From Daedaleopsis sinensis (Eukaryota; Basidiomycota; Agaricomycetes; Polyporales; Polyporaceae): a DNA stretch of 64,000 bases. The notes under the pieces are model-generated. The model did not search any database. It had not been told where the DNA came from and worked only from the letters and a program-made list of their open reading frames with translations. The DNA is taken from positions 1,116,001 through 1,180,000 of the forward strand of contig CM066308.1 in the NCBI GenBank assembly GCA_033807695.1, given 5' to 3'. The translations under genes were made by a program, and so were the position numbers. Below are positions 41,567 to 50,526 of the stretch, one piece after another. Numbering within the stretch: the first letter of the stretch is position 1; every line of letters starts with the position of its first letter.

Positions 41567-41586
41567 TTCTGGAGCCCACCGCGAAA
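41567..41586 (+). other. 20-bp primer-binding-site tail between copies B and C
   Basis: TTCTGGAGCCCACCGCGAAA. The first 18 nt are exactly what follows the 5' LTR in copy C (TTC plus the primer-binding site). They are here attached to the 3' LTR of copy B, where they do not belong. The last two bases (AA) differ from the element (GG). This fits plus-strand strong-stop DNA that ended after copying the tRNA primer. Confidence 0.75.
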
Positions 41587-42493
41587 TGATGGGGTAACTC
41601 TGGGTCGCTGGGCGAAACACACACCCAAACGAGCACGAGATCAGCTACCTAGTAGGGTGCGAGGTGGAGGACAGGTTCCCGGTGTAGTCGCTCTTCTTCA
41701 CGTAGCCCGTCGACGATAGACAAGGAAGTTGAGCAACTTCAGATGGAAGTCAAGCAACTTCCGTGGGTGAGGCTAGTCTGCAAGAGGAGGTTTGAAGATG
41801 GACGGTCTTCAATTGAGTGTCGACTAGATGATTCTTGGACTCGGACTCGATCTCTGGAGCTACTGCGCTGCTTTGCTGGGCCGCAATCCCGCTGACTTAT
41901 ATACTGTACAAATCGTCACCAAATAAACTACAACTATCCTACCAATCGTCCAATCATAGGAAACCCTGCTCCTCCCACGCTCACGTCGCGATCCTCCTCT
42001 CCTGAACCCCTACGGCGCACTCCGGTGGTTAGGTAGGTGTTTGCACCGAGCCTATCACGTCGCCGCTCGACTTGCATCCGCGGTCACGAGAGCGCTTAGT
42101 CTTGTGGCGCGTCACCACGTGATCGCGTCTGAAGTCCATCCGCTCGTCTTCATAGGCCTCGGAAGGCCGTCCCCCTCACTCCCTTGTCTTCCGGGCCTCT
42201 TCCGACGACCTTCGTACCAATTGCTGGACTCCGTGGCGGTCGCCTAGACCAGACCCTCGATCGATCGCCTCCTCTGTCCTGGCTAGAGCTCTGGCGACCT
42301 CGGTCAGCCGCCGGCAGCTCGGCATCGGCTCCTTCGACCCTTGGAATGGCATGTCTCCGTACTCGCTCCTTCGGTAGTCGCTCGCCTTCCTTGTGAAGCC
42401 GCTCGTCTTCATACTGCGTGAATTGACTGACGGGCGCGAATAGTGATGGGCTGCGTGGTGTTTCCGGGGCCTAGCTGGTCCTGAGGCTCATCA
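41587..42493 (-). repeat. 3' LTR of copy C, 907 bp
   Basis: Same sequence by eye as the other three LTRs. Its outer end joins the 20-bp tail of copy B rather than genomic target. Confidence 0.9.
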
Positions 42494-42577
42494 CCTCCCC
42501 CCCACTTGCATTCGAACCGTCCTCGGTTTGCGCGTATATAAACTCCCTCGTTCGATCCTCGGTTTTCATCCTTCGCA

Positions 42578-43148
42578 ATGTCTGCCTTCATCTTCCTCAA
42601 CGTCCCCATCCTCACGGAGACTGTCCGTCAGCTTGAAGTCGCGATCTCTGAGTTCGAGGCTCTTGCTGCCGCTCGTACTGAAGAGGACGTTGGAATCATC
42701 TACGATTCTTACGACCATATCGCTGAACTGGTGGTACGTCGTCCTCCTTCCGCGTGTAGGCCCTCGTCTTCGTGGCTGACTGTCTTCATGGCAGGACACT
42801 TTGATCACCTTGGGGGACGATGGCGAGGTTGCCGCGGACTTCGTGAAACGGACCGAGAATACGATCACCGAGGGCTGGCCTGCCTTGGCTGACCGTCAGC
42901 TCTTCCTTTTCCAAGAGCTTGTCGCCCGGTCCCGTCGGTGCGCTCGTCGGGCCGACCTCGATGCTCGTCGCATTGCCTGTCAGCAGCGGCTCCGGAAGCA
43001 ACTCTGCGCGCGCCGCGTCCTCAATCGCGCCGGAGGATCCTTGATCACGGAGTCTATTCTGGTTGATGCCCGGATCCGGAAGGTCGAAAAGGAAATGGAG
43101 GAGATAGATCAGGAGTTTGCCAGCCTCCGAGAGGACATCCACTTTTGA
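42578..43148 (+). CDS. Cargo gene 1, copy C
   Basis: Exons 42578-42733 and 42795-43148. Identical by eye to the gene described at 19208-19778. Confidence 0.7.
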
Positions 43149-43210
43149 GTAGCCGCGTGTCGTATAAAGCCGCTGTAACTGCCTTCGAAGTTCATCAACT
43201 TCCATTTTTC

Positions 43211-43865
43211 ATGTCGTCGACCGTCCTCCCGCGTACGCTCGCCCTCCAAGTCAGCTCGCACCGCGAGTTGGCCCTTGAACTCCTCTCCCCGCTTCGTGCG
43301 CACATTGTTGAGCAAATCGAGTTCTTCGAGACGGTATCCGTCGACCACGGCTGTCCCCGCGTTGTGTATGAACACGCGCTTTCCCGTTTAGGACAACTTT
43401 TGGTGAGCTTCTCGGCCTGATGCTTCTCGCGCTTGATTGACACCTTCCCAGTATGGTTGGAGCATGCTTCATGACGGCCTTCTCGTCGGCGTTTCCGACC
43501 TACTTGCCCGCGTGTCCATCGCCATCGACCAGTGTTTCTACTCCAACGGCCTTGAGGCGTTCCTTGTCGACCTGGTCCAGACGCACCGCCTGCCGTACCG
43601 CCTCCACTTCCTGGACTCAGTGCATGCCACTCTGCAACACGAACTTCAACTCTTGGAGGTCATGCGCGACCTGGCGCGCGACGACCGGTACCGCGTTCAT
43701 TTTTCGGAAGTACTCGCGCGTCTGGAATTGGTCGCCGCTGAACTGCGCGGGGTGCGTATTGAGCAGTCCGCCCTCCACGCGGCCATCAAGAAGCTGGAAA
43801 GGTCGCCGTCCTCTCTGTCAGACGAGGATGAAGTCTTCGGTTCTATTCCTTTGATGTGCGACTGA
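43211..43865 (+). CDS. Cargo gene 2, copy C
   Basis: Exons 43211-43402 and 43452-43865. Identical by eye to the gene at 19841-20495. Confidence 0.7.
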
Positions 43866-44038
43866 TTGGGGCCGCCCTCGATCGCCGTCGCGCGGAGAGC
43901 GCTTAGATTACCGCATTTGGACGTTGTACTTCACGGTTCCCTTCACGTTCTTCTGACTGTCGCCCTTAATAAACGTTTTGGCCTTCTGGTTGTCCGCCTT
44001 CGTGCATTCTCCTCTCGTCTTCTCATCCATCGCCCACC

Positions 44039-46303
44039 ATGTCCGCTTCCAACCGTCGCTCGTCTTCCAACGTCGCCGCCACTCGCTCGTCTTCCGATGC
44101 TCCTCGGCGACCGATCCCCAAGGAGCTGTTCAAGTGGCTCCCGTTGCAATTCACGCGTGAATCCGATCGACTTGGCTGTGAGGAGCCCGTTCCTACTACG
44201 CCTGACGAGCTTCGCGATCAGGACGCCGCTCCGCTGACGATCAGCGACTTCCGGGCGATCTTGGAAGAGTACACCGACGACCAGCTCGCTACGTTCTCAT
44301 ATGGCACGTTCAAGGCCATGTTTGATCGTATCGTCATGGCTCTGGTACGCCGTCCCGGCCTTCCAAGTCTTGTCTCGCTGACACATTCCTTTTTCGCAGC
44401 ACCGTCTCGTCCCGGAGTGGAATTGGTACCTGGATCCCCTGCTCCTCGCCGCGCTCCCGACGTTCGAGTTTTACGCGCCGCCCTCCCTGGTCTCGGAGTT
44501 CTTTCGCTCGTACGCGCTGGCTTCTCGCCGGTTGCGGTTGTTCGCGGTTTCGAGCACCGTCACGGAGTCCCCGCTGGAGATCGACATCGCCTTCCAGGCT
44601 CACCGCCTTCGGCTGGGCTTCTTCGAGCGTAAGTACTCACGTTCTTCGCCCTCACTCTTGCTTGACTAAGACCGCTTCTTCCTTGCAGTGAATTGGTACC
44701 ACGAGATCATCCAGCCGCGCTGGATGGAGGTCGCCGATTACCCGCCCGACATGCGCGCCTCTCGTGAAACCATCGACACTCGCGTCGACCAGTTCTTGCC
44801 TTTGCTGTCCGGCATGCGTTACGTCCCGGTCCTCGACAAGAAGCGTCTCACGAGGATTCTCGTCACACGCCCCACTTCCTCGTCAACCGCGCCTTCGTCT
44901 GACCCCGATGCCCTTCCTGGCGACGCCTTCCTGGCTGCGATGGTCACTGGTGTCGAGTACGTTCCCGAAGAGGAAGCTTCTGACGACGAGCCTCTGGCCG
45001 ACGCTGCCCAGCGCGACTCTCCTCGTCGTTTCCGCACACGCTCCCCCCTCTCGCCTGACCAACCTCCTCCTCCTCCGCTGTCTCAGCTGCCGCTGAAGAG
45101 GAAGAAGACGCCCCTCTTCTTCAGCACCGATGAGAGCGAGCCGCCCAAGAAGCCCGTCGACAAGGGAAAGCGTAAGGCGGTTTCTCCTCCCGCGGACGAT
45201 TCCGACCGCGATGCTGAGGGCGAGGTCGACGATGAAGGCGAAGAAGAAGTCGACCAACTCGAGGAGGAGGAGCCTCCTAAGAAGAAGTCCCGCACCTCGC
45301 CCCGCAAACGTCCGCCTCCCGTCGTCGAGTTGTCGCCTAGGGTCAAGAAGCGCGACAAGAAGCCTCCTTCCACTCGCCAAGGTTCCGTGGAGTTGTCCAG
45401 CGCCGTGCAGATCGAGGGCGACTGCGACGAGTGCCGTCGCGCCGGGGTCACCTGCAGACGTCCGGACCCTTCCGCGTTCCGCTGCAACTTCTGCAAGAAG
45501 AAGGGGAAAAGCTTCTCTTGCGCGTACGACCACCTGAGTGTCCAGGGGACGGTCAAAGGTCAGTACCTTCCCCCTTCTTCTCTTGGTCTTCTTGCTGACT
45601 TCTTGTATTCTTTCTAGTGCACGCCCGCATCGGCGCGATGTACAACGGCGTTGGGTTTTCCTTCCGGGAACCCTCGCAGCTGCCGCCCGCCGACCGTCTT
45701 CTCGCCGTCGACTTCGTCCGCCAGTTCGAGAGGAACTCGCACAAATTCCTCTCCGTCGACAAGGCCGCGCTCCAGGAGCGTCTTCGTCCGAAGACCATCC
45801 GGAAGGACACCCCCGTCTACCCGTACCCGGAGGGTCCTACGCGTTATCCTTCGCTCGACGAGAAGGGCCGCCTGCTCGAGGACTATGGCAACAGCAAGGC
45901 CGAACCCGACGACTCTACGCCGCCTCCTCGTTCGTCTCGCGCTTCTGGCAGCGTCAAGAAGGAGAAGCCGAGCCCCTCCAAGTCGACTTCCCAACCGGCG
46001 ACGCCCCTCAAGATCTCGATCAAGTCCTCATCTTCCAAGCGCCGGTCGCCGGAGCCGGTCAGCTTCTCGCCGGAGGTCGTCGCGAAGGTCAACCATCTTC
46101 GCTCGCAGGTCAGCCTCGCACGCGCGCGCATCGTCGAGGACTTGGTGTCCATTCGGCAGCTTTCCCGCCGCGAGACTCGACAGACCCAGCTCGATTTTGG
46201 CGTGAAGATCGAAGGGTGCGACGACGTGCGGTCCTTCAAGGACTTGGTGGCGTCCAATGGCTATCGTGAGGATCTCCTCGAGCTTCTTCGCAATGCCGAG
46301 TAG
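44039..46303 (+). CDS. Cargo gene 3 (Zn2Cys6-type), copy C
   Basis: Exons 44039-44344, 44400-44628, 44689-45558 and 45618-46303. Identical by eye to the gene at 20669-22933, including all six cluster cysteines. Confidence 0.75.
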
Positions 46304-46708
46304 GGACTTCTTCGACGCGCGCGCGTCCACGGACTTCTTGTTATTAGCTTTTCTTGTCATCTCCTGCTTGGTCGTCGTCTCGTCCTGTCGTCGCGCGGCT
46401 CGCGCTGTCTTGTTTTCTGTTTTTCGCATATATCTCCTCTGCTCGTCTCTGTCTCCCGCGGACTAGTCTCTCCGTCTCCCTCCTGTCGCTCTGGGCTTTG
46501 TAATGTCTCCTTCTGGTTTTCTTTCCCGTATCCCGTCGCGCTCAGCTTCTGTTGTCCGTCTTAATCTGTACTGTATCTAGTATCCCGAATGTATCGCATC
46601 GCCTTCTGCTCTTCTTCTTGTGTGATCTCCGAGATGACCGACGCGCGAAGCGCCTCTTGAAGCGCTCTTCGGCCTGTAGAGGAATTGACTTCCGTAGTCA
46701 AGCGACTT

Positions 46709-46722
46709 CCTCCCCCCCACTT
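46709..46722 (-). promoter_or_regulatory. Internal duplicate of the polypurine tract (copy C)
   Basis: Minus-strand AAGTGGGGGGGAGG, 31 nt after the pol stop; the LTR-adjacent tract is at 42494-42507. Confidence 0.75.
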
Positions 46723-46753
46723 TTTCCATTTGACGTCCTCGTCAACGTGAGTG

Positions 46754-49700
46754 TCAGCCGTGTTCGTCGTCGTCTGCTAATCCTTCCTCTTCGTAGTTTT
46801 CTGTTGTGTTTTCTAATTCTTGCAGTCGGCTCTGTGGTGCGTCCAGTTCCTCAATATTGAAGTTGATTGGGTCCTCACGCGCTAGGTAGGGGATGATTCT
46901 GAAGGCCGCTATGGGTCGATCGAAGACGGTCCCATCGAGTTCTGCAATGATGTACGCGCCGCCTCTGTTGCGCGATATCACTACTAGAGGGCCTAGGTAC
47001 CGTGGTCTCATCTTCCTGTTGAGCGACTTCTCAATTGCCGTGTTCCGCATCAGAACCAGCCTCCCTCGCTGGAAGTTGAAGTCTCGGATGGTTGCGCTGT
47101 GTTCTTTCTCGAATAGCTCCGCAGCTTGGACGCGTGTTCGGTAGACGGTTGACCGCAACCGCGCTATGTCCTCCGGTCTTTTCTGCAATGCCATCGCCCT
47201 GTTGGTGATCAACTCCGTTGTGGACACGAGCTTCGTCGGTATAGGCAGCAGGTACGTGGCTTCTGTGATGTCCATGGGCAGGATTGGATCCGTCCCAGTT
47301 ACCGCGTAGTAGGGTGAGCACCCTATTCTCCTGCGTACTGTGATTCGGTCCGCCCAGAGTACTGAATATACCCGCGCCACCCATTGCGTCGTATCACCTT
47401 CGCATGCTTTGAAGAGCGCGTCCCGGACGTGGAAATGAGGCCGCTCGACGATTCCGTTCGCTCGTGAGTTGTATCCTGAGATCCGTATGTGCTTGACGTG
47501 GTATTGCTTTGCCAGGTACTCCAACGCTGCAACCCATGGACTTCCGTTGTCTGACACGATCTCGGACAGCGCTCCCCATCTGCACAGCAGGTCTTGATAG
47601 ATCCAGTCGCCGACCGCCTTCGCTGTTTGGACTGTACTTGCCCGCCCTTCAGCATAACTTGTGGTTGCACACCTCGCATGGAAGAAGTGCTTGTACGAGC
47701 CAGGCATGTCCATAGAGTCGACGTGAACTCGTACGAACGGCGCCGCAGGATAGGAAACTGAAGGTGGTATGTAGATCCGCGTAGTTTGTCGAATTTGACA
47801 TTGGTGGCAGCTTCTCACATACCAGGCCACATCCGCCTTCATTTCTGGCCACCAGAACCGTTCGGCCACGAAGGAGATTGTCGCCTGTACGCCTCTGTGT
47901 CCTATGAAGTCGTGCATGCTCACGAACGCTTTCGCCCGTAGTTCTGGGGGTAGTACTCTCCTGTGGTTCCCATTCTTCGCTATCTTCCATAGTCGGCCAT
48001 CCTTCACGAAGAATTGTCCTGCGTATTTGACGAACGCATCGAGCTCCTTCTGAACCAGCTTCGGTCTTCTCTTGGTGCACAGAAATTCGTAGACGTTCGC
48101 TATTCTGTGGTCAAACTTCTGGGCAACCTCCGTGCGCGGTACGATTGCGTAGTCAATTTCTGGAATGTCCGGTAGCTTGCCCGCCGTCCCGCTTGTCTGC
48201 TGCATGAGCGCACTGAAGCCCATCGCTTCCGTCTTGAAGTTGCTCGTTTTCCGCTTAACCTCGTGTTGTAGAGGAGCGTCTCCCAAGTGTGGAGGTGGAT
48301 TTATGAGGTGTGTAAAGCCGTACATGTTGTCCACCCAGTCATCGAATTCTCCGTTGTCTGCTTCTTCTGGTTCGTCTTCAGGCTGCGCAGGTCGTCGGCT
48401 GAGACCGTCCGGTCCATGGGAGATTCCAGGTACGTGCCGCATTTCGAAGTGGAACATATTGATGCTAATGATCCACCTATTCATGACTGCATTCGGCGCG
48501 ACATCCGGATTCTGGATCATGGCTTTCGTAGATGTCGCATCCATTTCTACTATTAGGTTTCGTACCCCGACCAGCCAGAAGCGGAGCGCCTTCAATGCTC
48601 GGTACAGACCATATAGCTCGAGCTTCGGTTGCGAGAATCTGGCTTCCCTTTCGTTCAAGGTAATGGATCCAAAGCGGTTGTAGTATCGTTTCCGCGGGTC
48701 TTCCGGATCCTCTTGACACAGCTGGTAGCCGACCGCGATATAAGAGGTGTCCACCGCTAGAATTACCGGGGCCTTCGACTCGTAGTTGATCGACTTCAAG
48801 GCCGGGGATTCCACTAATGCTGTCTTTAGATCCTCCATGGCCTTGTCCTGTTCCTCTCCCCATTCGAACGGTACGTCCTTCCGCGTGAGCTTGACTAATG
48901 GCGCGGCCTTCTTCCCGAAGTTCTTGATGAAGATCCTCCCAACGCCTACCGTTCCCAGGAACGACCGTACTTCGGAAACATTTTTACACGGTCCCCATTT
49001 GAGTACCGCATCCACGCAACCTCTCTCTGGAAGACGGCCTTCCGGTGTGCATCGATGTCCCACCGCTACGAAGTCGCGCGCCGCGCAGACGAACTTCTTG
49101 CCCGAGAAGGTACCTCCCGCATGTTTCATCCGCTGTACAATCCTGTTGACGTCTTGCATGTGCTCCCAGATGTACCTCCTGATGCCTGGATTCCCCTTCA
49201 TACACTCGAAAGAACCATCTTCCCGTTCGTAGGAAGACTCCGGTCCAATGACAGGTACGTCGTCGATGTAGGGAATCGTCGTATCCGGAATTTCAGGCTG
49301 CAATATGTAGGTCACGTCGTCGTGGAAGATGGGTACTGAATTTGTCCATCCCATTGGTAGCGTCGTCAGTCGCATGGCTCCGAAAGGCGTTTGGAAGGTC
49401 GTGAGGTCGCGCGACTCTTCGTCCAGGATCCTCTCGTCGTATCCAACGTATAGATCCAAGGTCGTCCCGCACGCACGCCCTGCAAAGTGTTCTGCCATGT
49501 GGTCGGGTATCGGTGGTACACCGCTGTGTTGAATAGAGACTCTGTTGAGCGGCTCCAGACTATGGACGATCCTCAGACTCCCGTCCTTCTTCAGCACACA
49601 GAACCACCTGGATCGGTAAGACGCATTTGAGGGTTCGTATACGCCTGATTCTATTTTCTTCTTCATGATCTCACAGATTTGTCGGTAGGTTCCGGGTGGA

Positions 49701-50524
49701 ATGGGGAAATTCGTTTCAATCCACGGAGTGTGAGGCACAACCGCAAACTTCACTGGTGGGAACATGTCCGTCCTGAAGTGGCCACGCTCGCTGTCTTCCC
49801 AAGCGAATCCCTGCTCCTGTTTGCACATCATGTCGTCTAGCAAAGCTAGCTCTTCTTCCGATAGGTGAGCATTGACTTTGTGGAGCTTCTCGCGTCGTTC
49901 AGCTGTGTACCGCCCAGTTGGTTCAAAAGGCTTTGGATTGAGGTCAAGCGGCTTCATCCCTTCGAGAGGGTCGCCGATTATCTCCCGTACAATTCTGTAT
50001 TGCTTTGGAAGCTCCCCAATCACTGGTCGTACTTTCTTATCCACTGGCTTGTACTTCTTCTTCGATTTCACGTAGCTGCGTACGCTCTCGGGGTCCTCGG
50101 TGGCTGCTTGCCGCTCGTCGTCTTCTGGAAGTTGCTCGCCTTCCGCCTCTTGTTCTTGCTCGCTCGGCTCAGATTTCTCGCTCGCTCTTGCTGCTTCGCT
50201 GGACCTAGACCGGGTTCTGACTGCTCTTCTGCCTCTGGTTTTCGTAGCGTATACTGGGAGTGCTCGTCCTCGGAAGAGGGCTCGGTCGACTTCGCGATGT
50301 GGTTGTCGGCTCCGCATTCTATCCCCTTCCGATTCCTGGATCGGTACTTTCGAGAACATGGTTTTGATTTTCTGCTTTGTCTCGGAGTCGTCACAGGCCG
50401 ATAGATATGCTGACTGAATTGTGGAATTTTCTAGGTTTTCTAAGTCCTTGTACGCCGTCGTGAAAACTTGACCCGTTCTTGCGTCATAGTCGAGGACGAG
50501 AGCGACCTCTCCCTGACTGTTCAT
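46754..50524 (-). CDS. pol: Pol polyprotein (reverse transcriptase, RNase H, integrase), 1256 aa, reference copy
   Basis: Residues 1-160: a charged, Arg/Glu-rich N-terminal region of unknown role. Reverse transcriptase about 270-450: KKDGSLRIVHS, first catalytic Asp at TLDLY (357), LPMGWTNS, catalytic YIDD (419-422). RNase H about 587-700 with Asp592, Glu636 and Asp662. Integrase: zinc-binding HDFIGH (871/876) and CHQC (906/909), then the DDE triad Asp936, Asp992 (SDNGSPW) and Glu1027, with the usual spacing between the last two; a GPY/F-like module (RYLGPLVVISRNRGGAYIIA) follows. There is no chromodomain. The protease is not in this frame but at the end of gag. The start ATG overlaps the gag stop as TGATG, so Pol may be made by termination-reinitiation. 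All catalytic residues are present. Confidence 0.95.
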   Translation of the reverse strand: MNSQGEVALVLDYDARTGQVFTTAYKDLENLENSTIQSAYLSACDDSETKQKIKTMFSKVPIQESEGDRMRSRQPHREVDRALFRGRALPVYATKTRGRRAVRTRSRSSEAARASEKSEPSEQEQEAEGEQLPEDDERQAATEDPESVRSYVKSKKKYKPVDKKVRPVIGELPKQYRIVREIIGDPLEGMKPLDLNPKPFEPTGRYTAERREKLHKVNAHLSEEELALLDDMMCKQEQGFAWEDSERGHFRTDMFPPVKFAVVPHTPWIETNFPIPPGTYRQICEIMKKKIESGVYEPSNASYRSRWFCVLKKDGSLRIVHSLEPLNRVSIQHSGVPPIPDHMAEHFAGRACGTTLDLYVGYDERILDEESRDLTTFQTPFGAMRLTTLPMGWTNSVPIFHDDVTYILQPEIPDTTIPYIDDVPVIGPESSYEREDGSFECMKGNPGIRRYIWEHMQDVNRIVQRMKHAGGTFSGKKFVCAARDFVAVGHRCTPEGRLPERGCVDAVLKWGPCKNVSEVRSFLGTVGVGRIFIKNFGKKAAPLVKLTRKDVPFEWGEEQDKAMEDLKTALVESPALKSINYESKAPVILAVDTSYIAVGYQLCQEDPEDPRKRYYNRFGSITLNEREARFSQPKLELYGLYRALKALRFWLVGVRNLIVEMDATSTKAMIQNPDVAPNAVMNRWIISINMFHFEMRHVPGISHGPDGLSRRPAQPEDEPEEADNGEFDDWVDNMYGFTHLINPPPHLGDAPLQHEVKRKTSNFKTEAMGFSALMQQTSGTAGKLPDIPEIDYAIVPRTEVAQKFDHRIANVYEFLCTKRRPKLVQKELDAFVKYAGQFFVKDGRLWKIAKNGNHRRVLPPELRAKAFVSMHDFIGHRGVQATISFVAERFWWPEMKADVAWYVRSCHQCQIRQTTRIYIPPSVSYPAAPFVRVHVDSMDMPGSYKHFFHARCATTSYAEGRASTVQTAKAVGDWIYQDLLCRWGALSEIVSDNGSPWVAALEYLAKQYHVKHIRISGYNSRANGIVERPHFHVRDALFKACEGDTTQWVARVYSVLWADRITVRRRIGCSPYYAVTGTDPILPMDITEATYLLPIPTKLVSTTELITNRAMALQKRPEDIARLRSTVYRTRVQAAELFEKEHSATIRDFNFQRGRLVLMRNTAIEKSLNRKMRPRYLGPLVVISRNRGGAYIIAELDGTVFDRPIAAFRIIPYLAREDPINFNIEELDAPQSRLQELENTTENYEEEGLADDDEHG

Positions 50525-50526
50525 CA
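50522..50526 (-). promoter_or_regulatory. TGATG stop/start overlap of gag and pol
   Basis: The TGA of gag and the ATG of pol share one base, putting pol in the -1 frame. The same is at 27152-27156 (minus) and 32627-32631 (plus). Overlaps of this kind support coupled termination-reinitiation in some viruses and LINEs. Confidence 0.75.
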
